Shown here in pieces: positions 14,884-23,082 of a stretch of 27,571 bases of DNA. The stretch is taken from assembly GCA_024645065.1 (NCBI GenBank), contig JAHEGP010000009.1, positions 1 through 27,571 of the forward strand, written 5' to 3'. Source of the stretch: Cellvibrionales bacterium (GTDB taxonomy: Bacteria > Pseudomonadota > Gammaproteobacteria > Pseudomonadales > JAHEGP01). The translations under genes and the position numbers were made by a program. The notes under the pieces were generated by a model. It ran no database searches. It saw only the letters and a program-made list of their open reading frames with translations, and was not told the origin of the DNA. Position 1 is the stretch's first letter; each line of letters opens with the position of its first letter.

Positions 14884-16775
14884 GCCGACGACGGGATCCG
14901 CTTGCCCGCACGCAATGCTCGACCCAATGGTTTGCTGCCGAGCGCCGCTGTAGCCTGCTGTCCCTGCCAGACCGTCTCGCCATTGATCAACACCCGGCTC
15001 ACCACCCCGTCTGAACGATTGACCATTTGCCGATGCTGAAAAATATCACGGTACTCCAGCCTGCGATTGGCATTGCTGTCAAAAGCCTGCAACGCCAGCG
15101 GGTCGATCAGGGTGATATCGGCCTGGCTGCCGGGTTCGATACGACCCACGTCGAGGCCGAAGAAAATCGCCGGGTCCCGGGTCAATCGCTTGACCAGTTT
15201 CGCAACCGCGTCGACGCCACGCTGCTGGGCCATTTTCAAGCCAACGAGATTGCCGTCGAAAAAAGCCAGGTTGGTGAGATGCGCCCCGCTGTCGTTGAAG
15301 CCCGGCAGGGTGTTTTCATCCATCAATAACTCAAAGGTCCTGGAAGGGTCCAGGTTGGCAGTATCGACCCACCAGCGGAAACCCCTGTCGTACTCGCGCA
15401 GCAAGTGCAGCATGAATTCGGCATCATCGAGAATGGGTGCCGGGAAGCGCACAAAGGCCGCGGTCTCGGCCTCGCTCCGGGCCTCGTGGCGATTGCCGCC
15501 CTGATAGCGCATTAGGCGCTGCATCACCGCCGCCATGGTCTCACCATCCCACTCGGGTACCGGCGCACCGTCGAAGGTCATCAGGTTTAGATCGCGGATC
15601 ACGTTGATGTCGGGCACTCCCAGCCGTGCCTTGAGGTGTGCCAGGCTCATGCCTTCGCGCCCATGGAACCAATCACGACGGAATTCGGCAATAAATTCAG
15701 GATCGTTGAGCAGCGCCAGGCGCCCTTCCCGGTCTTCGTACTCTTTGGCGATCAGGCGACAGGTGGAGCCCATTTCCTCGAAAATGGGATTCACCACTCC
15801 GTCTCCCCACATCCTGAAGTTTGTGGCCAGCGCCTGAAAGTGGATTCGGCCCCGCATAAAATTGCTGTTCAGCAGGCGGGCAAACTTAAGCAGGCCATCG
15901 ACCGCCCCGGGCATCGTCACAAACTGCACCGCGGCCAGGGCCGAGGTCTTCAGGGGCTTGCCGAACAAGCGTCCACTGGTGAACGCGAAGTTGAGGAGAG
16001 TCTCCAGCTTGCTGTCGAGAAAAGGCGTGGTCTGCCAAACCCGGTCGCGGTCCCGCAACACCTGTAACAGGCGCTTGAGTTCGGTGCGGGTGGCAAACTG
16101 GGTGGGAATCCGCCGATCGGTATTGGGCTCGTTGGCGAGGTAGTGAAACGGCAGGCCATCTGTTGAGAGCCCCATATAGCCCTGGTCGAGGGCGGCATCC
16201 AGAATCACCACCATCCTTGACAACTCCGCCTCGGTGGGGTCCCGGCTGATGGCATCTTGCAAACCCATCACTTCAATCCGCAGCATCGAGTGCGGCAGGA
16301 ATGCAGCGATATTCGGACCCAGGTTCATTTGCCCGAAGTGATCCAGGTAATCGCCAGTGGTTTCCCAGGTGACGGCCTCAACACATTTATTCAGCACCGA
16401 CTTGGGGATATTCTCGACCCGGGTGAAGCAATCGACTATCGGGTTCTGCTCGCCGTGTTGTTGCTTGCCAAAAGCCATTCCCAGGCTGCAATTGCCAACT
16501 AACACGGTAGTGGTGCCGTGGCGAACCACCTCTGCAAGGCCTGGGTCCAATTCCACTTCCAGATCCAGATGGGTGTGGATATCGAGGAGTCCGGGCATCA
16601 GCCATTGGCCGCTGGCGTCGATGGTCTCCGCAGCAGTACCACGCAGCACGGGCCTGCTGGCGACGATGCGGCCGTCACTTATGGCTATATCGCGTTGCTG
16701 TGGCGGCTGTCCAGTGCCATCGAACACCAGCGCATGCCTGATCAAGGTATCCCATTGCGTTGCAGATTCTGTCAT
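14880..16775 (-). CDS. N-acyl-D-amino-acid deacylase-type amidohydrolase
   Basis: A 631-residue metal-dependent amidohydrolase. The N-terminal segment DTLIRHALVFDGTG and the metal motif MPGLLDIHTHLD (His67, His69) are followed by TTVLVGNCSLGMAF with Cys96, the position of the metal-bridging Cys in D-aminoacylases. The C-terminal ENTLPGFNDSGAHLTNLAFFDG corresponds to the conserved DSGAH block with a catalytic Asp, and SQADITLIDP is the closing beta-sandwich strand. Family members cleave N-acyl-D-amino acids or related amides. It is slightly longer than typical D-aminoacylases (near 480-580). The ATG at 16775 begins MTESATQWD; an earlier in-frame start lacks support. First gene of a coupled pair. 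Confidence 0.85.
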   Translation of the reverse strand: MTESATQWDTLIRHALVFDGTGQPPQQRDIAISDGRIVASRPVLRGTAAETIDASGQWLMPGLLDIHTHLDLEVELDPGLAEVVRHGTTTVLVGNCSLGMAFGKQQHGEQNPIVDCFTRVENIPKSVLNKCVEAVTWETTGDYLDHFGQMNLGPNIAAFLPHSMLRIEVMGLQDAISRDPTEAELSRMVVILDAALDQGYMGLSTDGLPFHYLANEPNTDRRIPTQFATRTELKRLLQVLRDRDRVWQTTPFLDSKLETLLNFAFTSGRLFGKPLKTSALAAVQFVTMPGAVDGLLKFARLLNSNFMRGRIHFQALATNFRMWGDGVVNPIFEEMGSTCRLIAKEYEDREGRLALLNDPEFIAEFRRDWFHGREGMSLAHLKARLGVPDINVIRDLNLMTFDGAPVPEWDGETMAAVMQRLMRYQGGNRHEARSEAETAAFVRFPAPILDDAEFMLHLLREYDRGFRWWVDTANLDPSRTFELLMDENTLPGFNDSGAHLTNLAFFDGNLVGLKMAQQRGVDAVAKLVKRLTRDPAIFFGLDVGRIEPGSQADITLIDPLALQAFDSNANRRLEYRDIFQHRQMVNRSDGVVSRVLINGETVWQGQQATAALGSKPLGRALRAGKRIPSSA

Positions 16776-16929
16776 GCTGTTCGACCCGACTGGTTGGCGC
16801 CTCAATTTCAGCACTGTGACCAATCAAATGCAACTTTACCAGAGCAATTCTCAATAAGCCGTCGACAAATTCGACCATGCTGGCACGAAACGGGTAAACT
16901 AGGGTTTTACAGCGACATTCCCTGCCATT

Positions 16930-17595
16930 ATGAGCCTGCTTTCCTGTATTGAAATCGAGCCACGCAAGCCTGCAGACAGTGCAGTGATCTGGTTACACGG
17001 CCTCGGCGCCAGCGGTCATGATTTCGAACCGGTGGTACCGGAGCTGCGATTGCCGGTCGCTAGCGCCGTGCGCTTTATTTTTCCCCATGCCCCTGCCATC
17101 CCGGTGACCATCAACGGCGGCATGGTGATGCCCGCCTGGTACGACATTACCGATATCTCGCTGGACCGCAAAGTGGATGCCGGCCAGCTCCTCGAGTCGG
17201 CCGCTGCCCTGCAGCGCCTGATAGACCGTGAAATAGAGCGAGGCATCGACAGTACCCGCATTGTCATTGCCGGTTTCTCCCAGGGAGGTGCGGTGGCCTA
17301 TGAGGGGGCCCTGAGCTACCCCCTGCCGCTGGCAGGCCTGATGACCCTGTCGACCTATTTCGCCACTGCCAGCAGCATCGAGCTACACGCCGCCAACCGA
17401 AATATCCCTATCCACGTTTACCACGGAAGCCAGGATCCGATGGTGCCTGAGCAATTGGGCCATGAGGCCTGCCGAATCCTGCAAGCCATGGGCTACTTCC
17501 CCGGCTACACCACTTACCCAATCGGACACAGCGTCTGCATGGAAGAGATCGAGGACATCGCGCGCTTCCTGCGCCATTGTCTGCAGCTGGACTGA
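16930..17595 (+). CDS. Carboxylesterase/lysophospholipase-like alpha/beta hydrolase
   Basis: A 221-residue serine esterase of the acyl-protein thioesterase/phospholipase-carboxylesterase family. WLHGLGASGHDFEPVVPEL (about 21-39) forms the oxyanion loop, the nucleophile Ser117 sits in GFSQGG, Asp169 in GSQDPMVP, and His200 in YPIGHSVC. The whole domain is present at the usual length. The likely substrates are short-chain esters or lysophospholipids, but specificity is not readable. The 154-base divergent gap to the amidohydrolase gene should hold promoters for both, though I could not place convincing hexamers. Confidence 0.92.
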   Translation: MSLLSCIEIEPRKPADSAVIWLHGLGASGHDFEPVVPELRLPVASAVRFIFPHAPAIPVTINGGMVMPAWYDITDISLDRKVDAGQLLESAAALQRLIDREIERGIDSTRIVIAGFSQGGAVAYEGALSYPLPLAGLMTLSTYFATASSIELHAANRNIPIHVYHGSQDPMVPEQLGHEACRILQAMGYFPGYTTYPIGHSVCMEEIEDIARFLRHCLQLD

Positions 17596-17667
17596 TGCGC
17601 TTTGGCGGGTAGAACACTTTACGGCTATGAGCTAGTGTTTGAGAAACGGGGATTGACACTACAACTC

Positions 17668-19272
17668 ATGCGACGCCCTTTTCTACTTTTGCCATTCTTG
17701 CTACCGGCGGCGTCCTATCTCCACGCTACTGATAGTCCCTACAGCGTCTACCAGGGCCGCCCCATTGCGGAAATTCGCTTCGTCGGCAACGACGATGTCG
17801 AGGATGACCGGCTCTGCAACGAGCTGGCCTTCGGCGAGGGCAACCTGTTCAACCAGACCCAGCTTGAGCAAAGCGTTGCCTCACTGCTGGATATGGGCAA
17901 GTTCGCCAGCGTCGATGCAATTGTCAGCGAGAGTGCCGCCGGCCTGATCGTCACGTTCCAGTTCAAGGAAAAGTGGCACGTCATGGGAGTCTGGGGCATT
18001 AGCAAGGATCCCCGCAGCCCCTACGCCTGCCAGGCGCGGTTTGACGCCGAGATGCTGGCGGAGCTGGAAGGATTGCCCATCGAGAGGATTCGCTTCGAAG
18101 GCAACGACACCACCCGCGAGATCATCCTGCGCGAAGAACTGTTGTTTGAAGAAGGCGACTATTTTACCACCGAGAAAATGCTGCGATCGCGCCAGTCGAT
18201 CAAGAACCTCGGCTTGTTCAAAATTGTCTGGGCCCGGGCGGAGCGATCCGATGAGGGAGTTATCGTTACCTTCACCATGACCGAGAAATGGTACATCCTC
18301 CCTATCCCCACTCTCAGCCGCAATACCGACGGCGATATCACCTATGGCATTGACGTAACCTGGGACAATATTTTCGGTCTCAACCAGACCGCCGAACTGG
18401 AAATCGAGCAGGAAGACCAGGCCGATGGTGAAACCCGGCAAAGCGGTTCGCTGGACTATTTCATACCGAAAATACCGGGCACCGTTTTTGGCCTCGCGGT
18501 GGGGCTCAAACGCGAGCGCACCCTGACCGTGAGCGAGGATGATGCCGGTAACACCCTCGGCGAGTACTATGACTACATCGACCGTTTCAACATCAGCACC
18601 TCGCGCTGGCTGAAGCGGATTGCACCCAGCCAGGGCTGGTTCGCAGGCCTGGGCATCACCTGGAGCCGCAATTACCAGATTGAGGCCAGCGGTGCGCCGC
18701 TGCTGGAGGATGAGGTTCGCGCGGTCGACTTGGGCACCAGCCTGGGCTTCACCGCGGTCAACGACTATGAATACTATCGCTCTGGACAGGAGTTTGGAGG
18801 CAGTTTCGGATTCGGCAGGGATGCCCTGGGGTCTACCGAAGACTACAGTAATATCACCGTTTACTGGCGCATTTACCAGCCCATCCACGTGCCAGTATGG
18901 AGCAATATCAATATTCAGCTGCGGGCCGGTTTGAACCATGGCCAGAGCGAGACGTTTGAGCTCGGCGGCGGCAGCACCATGCGCGGTATTCTTGACGACA
19001 ATAAAGCCATCGGCGACGCCTATGCACTGGCCAATATCAACTGGCTGATACCTCTGCCACGCTACCCCGCCTTTCGCTGGAACGTTTTTACCGATATCGG
19101 TAACGCCTGGGAAAGGGACGATGTCGACCTGACCGCCTGGAAATACACCTTCGGAGTGGGTGCGCGCTGGAAAATCAGGGCGTTGGTTAACACCTCGCTA
19201 CGGCTGGATATCGGTTACAGTCCTGAAACCCGGGAGTACAAGGCCTACGCCGGTACCGACTTTATGTTCTAG
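17668..19272 (+). CDS. BamA/TamA-like outer membrane protein with two POTRA domains
   Basis: A 534-residue Omp85-superfamily protein. Signal peptide MRRPFLLLPFLLPAASYLHA is at 1-20. POTRA-like domains lie at about 33-107 (IAEIRFVGNDDVEDDRLCNE ... VTFQFKEKW) and 137-211 (IERIRFEGNDTTREIILREE ... VTFTMTEKW), with near-identical closing strands. A beta-barrel from about 215 to the C-terminal Phe carries alternating aromatic strands and ends in TDFMF, the usual barrel signature. Members insert proteins or act in lipid transport. Only two POTRAs distinguish it from BamA (five) and TamA (three). The ATG at 17668 is chosen because it starts the signal peptide; an upstream TTG extension would not. 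Confidence 0.85.
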   Translation: MRRPFLLLPFLLPAASYLHATDSPYSVYQGRPIAEIRFVGNDDVEDDRLCNELAFGEGNLFNQTQLEQSVASLLDMGKFASVDAIVSESAAGLIVTFQFKEKWHVMGVWGISKDPRSPYACQARFDAEMLAELEGLPIERIRFEGNDTTREIILREELLFEEGDYFTTEKMLRSRQSIKNLGLFKIVWARAERSDEGVIVTFTMTEKWYILPIPTLSRNTDGDITYGIDVTWDNIFGLNQTAELEIEQEDQADGETRQSGSLDYFIPKIPGTVFGLAVGLKRERTLTVSEDDAGNTLGEYYDYIDRFNISTSRWLKRIAPSQGWFAGLGITWSRNYQIEASGAPLLEDEVRAVDLGTSLGFTAVNDYEYYRSGQEFGGSFGFGRDALGSTEDYSNITVYWRIYQPIHVPVWSNINIQLRAGLNHGQSETFELGGGSTMRGILDDNKAIGDAYALANINWLIPLPRYPAFRWNVFTDIGNAWERDDVDLTAWKYTFGVGARWKIRALVNTSLRLDIGYSPETREYKAYAGTDFMF

Positions 19273-19273
19273 T

Positions 19274-19654
19274 TCAATCCCGCGCTCGCGCTGACGCCGG
19301 TTGTTCCAGCAGGCCCTGCAGCAACAGGGGTCGATCGGTCATCATCGGGTCAAGCCCCAGTGCACTCATTTCAAGCATCTGCTCACAGCTGTTGAAGGCC
19401 CATACCTGAAGCGCCAACCCGGCAGCATGGGCAGGGTTGAGCAAATCCTTCGTTACCAGCACGAAGCCATCGGCCACCTGCTGGACCTGGCTGGTATCGG
19501 GGGGCAGCTGGAACGCTACCTGCTCCGGCACCGGTGGCATGGCGAGCTTACCCAGGCTACCCAAAACCCCGTGTCCATCACGGTTCAGGTTTACCCCGCC
19601 CCCGCGTGCCGTAGGGAGCAGATTTTTGGCGCCGTTTTGCGGTATCATCGGCAA
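19274..19654 (-). pseudogene. Glycerophosphodiester phosphodiesterase, C-terminal stub
   Basis: The minus-strand frame has a good GDPD C-terminus: GFVLVTKDLLNPAHAAGLALQVWAFNS, MLEMSALGLDPMMTDRPLLLQGLLEQ. This corresponds to the last strands and helices of the TIM barrel. The catalytic N-terminal part (HRG, E.D and related residues) is missing because the region beyond 19654 is the coding sequence of the next, divergent gene. The residues before about 45 look unlike GDPD. It starts with TTG without a ribosome site. I read it as a truncated remnant, with its 3' end lying just after the BamA/TamA-like stop. Confidence 0.7.
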
Positions 19655-19681
19655 CTCGCAACCGGCCGCTCCCGCAACTTT

Positions 19682-20680
19682 ATGGATCCTCTCAGCCAGG
19701 GCGTTCTGGGCGCCTCACTGCCCCAGGCCACCAGCCAACGCAAAACCATTGCCAGCGCCAGCCTGTTCGGTTTTTTGGCTGGCATGGCCCCGGATCTCGA
19801 CGTACTGATTCGCTCGCCAAACGATCCGCTGTTGTTTCTGGAGTATCATCGCCAGTTCACCCATGCGCTGGTCTTCATACCGATCGGCGGAATGATCTGT
19901 GGCTTGCTCCTGTACGCCCTGCTGGGCCGTCGTCGCGGTTTGAGCTGGCAGCAGAGCGGCTTATTCTGCACCCTCGGTTATGCCACCCACGCCCTGCTCG
20001 ACGCCTGCACCACCTACGGCACCCAGTTACTGTGGCCCTTCAGCAACGCGCGCTTTGCCTGGAACAGTATTTCCATCATCGATCCGCTATTTACCCTGCC
20101 CCTGCTGGGGCTGGTGCTGCTGGGGGTGTATCGCAAGCAGCCCCGCTACGCGCGTATCGGCCTGGTGTGGGCACTGCTCTACCTGGGTTTTGGCGTGATT
20201 CAGCGCGAGCGCGCTGAAGCGGCCGGCTGGGAGCTCGCCGGGCAACGCCAGCACCAACCCCTGAGGCTCGAAGCCAAGCCGAGCTTTGCCAATCTGATAC
20301 TGTGGAAAGTCGTCTACCAAACCGAGGATCGCTACTATATCGATGCCGTGCGGATGCTTGGCAGCAGCAAGGTGTACCCCGGCGAGAGCGTTGCCATCCT
20401 CGACATTGCCAGGGACTTACCCTGGCTGGACCTGGAATCGCAACAGGCCCGGGATATCGAGCGCTTTCGCTGGTTTTCGAACGGCTACGTAGCCCAGGAC
20501 CCGGCCGATAAGCACCGCATCATCGACGTGCGCTATTCCATGATTCCCAACCAGGTGGACGCACTCTGGGGCATTGAACTGTCGCCACTGGCAGAACCGC
20601 AGCAGCATGTGCGGTATCAGAATACCCGGGATGCGGCCAGCGATCGCCTGACGCTGTTTCGCAGCATGTTATTTGATTGA
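19682..20680 (+). CDS. YdjM-like membrane metal-dependent hydrolase
   Basis: A 332-residue inner membrane protein of the YdjM/LexA-binding-type metal-dependent hydrolase family. It opens with MDPLSQGVLGASLPQA, the family's usual start, and continues FLAGMAPDLDVLIRSPNDPLLFLEYHRQFTHAL with the metal-binding PDLD (37-40) and the His56 and His61 pair. Several hydrophobic helices follow (about 63-85, 95-110, 135-150, 165-180), then a soluble C-terminal domain (about 200-332). The reaction and substrate are undefined in the family. The start is fixed by the family N-terminus, although no strong Shine-Dalgarno precedes it. A longer version starting upstream would only translate GDPD antisense sequence. 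Confidence 0.85.
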   Translation: MDPLSQGVLGASLPQATSQRKTIASASLFGFLAGMAPDLDVLIRSPNDPLLFLEYHRQFTHALVFIPIGGMICGLLLYALLGRRRGLSWQQSGLFCTLGYATHALLDACTTYGTQLLWPFSNARFAWNSISIIDPLFTLPLLGLVLLGVYRKQPRYARIGLVWALLYLGFGVIQRERAEAAGWELAGQRQHQPLRLEAKPSFANLILWKVVYQTEDRYYIDAVRMLGSSKVYPGESVAILDIARDLPWLDLESQQARDIERFRWFSNGYVAQDPADKHRIIDVRYSMIPNQVDALWGIELSPLAEPQQHVRYQNTRDAASDRLTLFRSMLFD

Positions 20681-20699
20681 TAGCGGGTGCCCGGAATTC

Positions 20700-21278
20700 A
20701 TGATTGTCGATACCAGCGCCGCCAACCGCCGCATGTGTCACTTCGACCAGCATGAGTCGGTTTGGCTGTTTGGCTATGGCTCGCTGATTTTCAAAGCCGA
20801 TTTCCCCTGGTTGAAGCGCCGCCCCGCCAGCATCCTGCATTGGCAACGACGCTTCTGGCAGGGCTCCCACGACCATCGCGGCACCCCGGAGCAGCCCGGG
20901 CGGGTTGTCACCCTGGTGCCACAGCGGGGTGCTCGCTGTGATGGCCTGGCCTACCTGATCAGCCCCGCGGTTTTCGAGCAGCTCGACTTTCGCGAGAAAA
21001 ACGGTTACCACCGCTTTGTCACGGAATTACAGTTTGCCGATAACAGTCGCGCCGAGGGCCTGGTATACATCGCGACAAAGGACAATCCGGCTTTTCTGGG
21101 GCCGGCCAGTGAGGCGGACATCGCGCTCCACATCAGTCGCGCGACCGGGCCCAGCGGTCACAATGTCGATTATTTGCTGGAACTTGCCACGGCCCTGAGG
21201 GAACTGGACGCACAGGACACGCACGTCTTCGGGATCGAAGCCGCGATCGAAAGCCTGCGGGCCGCGAACGGCGCTTAA
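20700..21278 (+). CDS. ChaC-like gamma-glutamylcyclotransferase
   Basis: A 192-residue ChaC-type glutathione-specific gamma-glutamylcyclotransferase, which turns glutathione into 5-oxoproline and Cys-Gly in the cytoplasm. WLFGYGSLI (about 22-30) is the substrate loop, RFWQGSHDHRGTPEQPGRVVTLVP (51-74) is ChaC-specific, the catalytic Glu99 lies in DFREKNGY, and the C-terminal helix region has GHNVDYLLELATALREL. The ATG at 20700 gives the normal N-terminus; 9 more codons to a TTG add nothing. It starts 20 bases after the YdjM-like gene and probably shares its transcript. Its last bases overlap the convergent cardiolipin synthase gene by 4. Confidence 0.88.
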   Translation: MIVDTSAANRRMCHFDQHESVWLFGYGSLIFKADFPWLKRRPASILHWQRRFWQGSHDHRGTPEQPGRVVTLVPQRGARCDGLAYLISPAVFEQLDFREKNGYHRFVTELQFADNSRAEGLVYIATKDNPAFLGPASEADIALHISRATGPSGHNVDYLLELATALRELDAQDTHVFGIEAAIESLRAANGA

Positions 21279-22792
21279 AGCTGGCCCTCGATCGGCAATA
21301 CTCCGTAAAAACCGGCTGTGAAACGACGCCACCAGCGGGTATCCGGCTCTTTTTCGAGCCGCTTCTCCCCGCCGCGATAATTCCAGACCAGCTTTTGCCT
21401 GTCATCCAGCTCCAGCGCGTACGTCAAATCGAACAGGTCCCGCATGACGGCCTCGGACAGTCGGTTGGCCGCCTCTGGAGAGGCGATAAAAACGCCCATC
21501 TCGGTGTTGATATCGATGGATCGCGGGTCGAAGTTGAGGGAACCGATAAACAGCATCCTGCGGTCAAAAACCACCGCCTTGGTGTGCAAGGTCCTGCTGT
21601 CTGCACTGTTGCCCTGTTCATCCTCGGTCAACACCGCGTCCGACTTGACCTCGAACAGTTCCGCCCCCGCCTGCAGCAGCTGCTTGCGATAGCGGGCATA
21701 ACCCGAGTGCACTGGAACATGGTTGGTCGACGCCAGGGAGTTGGTAATGATCACCACCCTGACGCCGCGCTGCAACCATTCGGCGATAGTCTCTACACCC
21801 TCTTTTCCGGGTACAAAATAGGGGCTGATAATGATGACCTCACGCTGGGCCCGGTCAAACTGCCGCCTCAATTCACGGGCCAGGGACTGGTGCTCCCTGG
21901 CCCCCACCTTTTGCAATAACTTTTCCGGATCATCAGTTACCACATAGGCCGGCGCGACAATGGGTTCAACCCGACCCTCGGAAATGTCCCGCAACAAGGG
22001 GGAGTCGATGGCTCGAGCGTATGCCGACGTCCTGGCGCCGGCAACTACGGCATCCATTCTGCTGCGCCATTGCTTCAGCTCTGCCGGATCGAAGTGAGCC
22101 TCAAACGCCTCCATTGGCACCGCCAACTCGCTGTTCCAGAACAGGTCGAATACCGCGCCAATCTCTGCCACCACCGGGCCAAAGCTCAGCAGCTCAAAGT
22201 CGTCGAACTCGACTTCCTGCTTGATCTCGAAATACTCGTCGGCAATATTGCGGCCACCAATAATGCTGACGCTGCCATCCACGGTAAACGATTTATTGTG
22301 CATGCGGCGATTGGCGCGCTTGAAATCCCAGAGCATGTTGACAAACTTAAGGCCCTGGCGCGCAAGGGGATTGAATATGCGCACCTCGATGTTGGGATGG
22401 TGATTGAATAACGCCAGGGCGCTGTCCTTGACCGGGGTAAATATATCGTCGATCAGCAACCTTACCCGGACCCCCCTGTCTGCTGCCCTGAGCAGCTTGC
22501 CGACAAACAGGCCACCGGCCTGGTCGGGCTTGAGCAGGAAATACTGTGCGTCGATGGTTTCCTCTGCGGCCTCGATGAGGCGCAGTCGCGCACCGAGGGC
22601 ATCATTGCCACTAGCCAGACCGACGAATCCCGAGTCCTCCTGGTGTTGCTGCAGCCATCGCGCGGAAAACTCGCCCATGGGCGTGGCATTCGAGGCGGGC
22701 ACCACCTGACTGGGAGATTTGGGATACTCCAGCGGAACACCGGCACAGCCCGCCAGCAGCAAGATTATCAACCAGGTTTTAGACCTGAACAT
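21275..22792 (-). CDS. Phospholipase D-type cardiolipin synthase (ClsC-like) lipoprotein
   Basis: A 505-residue protein with two HKD motifs: H165, K167 and D172 in HNKSFTVD, then H403, K405 and D410 in HTKAVVFD. Each is followed by a G-S/G-N stretch (IIGGRNIADEYF; FIGSLNFDPRS). That is the phospholipase D superfamily, and the length and layout fit bacterial cardiolipin synthase C, which joins phosphatidylethanolamine and phosphatidylglycerol. The N-terminus MFRSKTWLIILLLAGCAG has a lipobox, so the mature protein would start at Cys16 on the membrane surface. E. coli ClsC is a close size match (473). AGGAAA before the ATG at 22792 fixes the start. Its promoter shares 56 bases with feoA. Confidence 0.85.
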   Translation of the reverse strand: MFRSKTWLIILLLAGCAGVPLEYPKSPSQVVPASNATPMGEFSARWLQQHQEDSGFVGLASGNDALGARLRLIEAAEETIDAQYFLLKPDQAGGLFVGKLLRAADRGVRVRLLIDDIFTPVKDSALALFNHHPNIEVRIFNPLARQGLKFVNMLWDFKRANRRMHNKSFTVDGSVSIIGGRNIADEYFEIKQEVEFDDFELLSFGPVVAEIGAVFDLFWNSELAVPMEAFEAHFDPAELKQWRSRMDAVVAGARTSAYARAIDSPLLRDISEGRVEPIVAPAYVVTDDPEKLLQKVGAREHQSLARELRRQFDRAQREVIIISPYFVPGKEGVETIAEWLQRGVRVVIITNSLASTNHVPVHSGYARYRKQLLQAGAELFEVKSDAVLTEDEQGNSADSRTLHTKAVVFDRRMLFIGSLNFDPRSIDINTEMGVFIASPEAANRLSEAVMRDLFDLTYALELDDRQKLVWNYRGGEKRLEKEPDTRWWRRFTAGFYGVLPIEGQL

Positions 22793-22807
22793 GATTTCCT
22801 GTATACT
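22779..22807 (+). promoter_or_regulatory. Possible feoA promoter
   Basis: A near-consensus -10, TATACT at 22802-22807, is followed immediately by the Fur-like operator. A weak -35-like hexamer (ttagac, 22779-22784) lies 17 bases upstream, inside the start of the divergent gene. Confidence 0.45.
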
Positions 22808-22809
22808 AT

Positions 22810-22824
22810 TGAGAATAGTTATCA
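22810..22824. promoter_or_regulatory. Fur box upstream of feoAB
   Basis: TGAGAATAGTTATCA fits the 7-1-7 Fur consensus TGATAAT-N-ATTATCA with two mismatches. It sits directly after the TATACT hexamer and 24 bases before the feoA ATG, where bound Fur would block transcription. The divergent ClsC-like gene starts only 17 bases to the other side, so the same site could also affect it. Confidence 0.75.
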
Positions 22825-22848
22825 TTCGCTTTTTAAGCCGGATTCGTC

Positions 22849-23082
22849 ATGACCATCAGCTTTGCCACCCTGATAGCCGGAGACCGGGCCCGCGTCAGCG
22901 GATTCCAGGGCTTGCACAACGCCTATCGCAACCGACTGTTGAGCCTGGGTCTCACACCTGGCACGGAGTTTACCGTGAAACGGGTCGCTCCGCTCGGCGA
23001 TCCCATAGAAATCGTATTGCGCGGGTTTCGGTTGAGCCTGCGCCGGGACGAGGCCGCCGGACTGATGGTTGAGAAATTGTAA
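22849..23082 (+). CDS. feoA: FeoA, ferrous iron transport accessory protein
   Basis: A 77-residue FeoA with the SH3-like fold: FATLIAGDRARVSGF, the conserved LLSLGLTPGTEFTV (33-43) and DPIEIVLRGFRLSLRRDEAAGLMV. FeoA is cytoplasmic and needed for full activity of FeoB. The stop overlaps the feoB ATG by one base (TAATG), so the pair is coupled. A Fur-like site and a TATACT hexamer lie upstream, so expression is expected under low iron. Confidence 0.95.
   Translation: MTISFATLIAGDRARVSGFQGLHNAYRNRLLSLGLTPGTEFTVKRVAPLGDPIEIVLRGFRLSLRRDEAAGLMVEKL

Noticed and set aside
17881..18939. A 352-codon minus-strand frame
   Set aside because: Antisense of the BamA/TamA-like gene; no independent motif.
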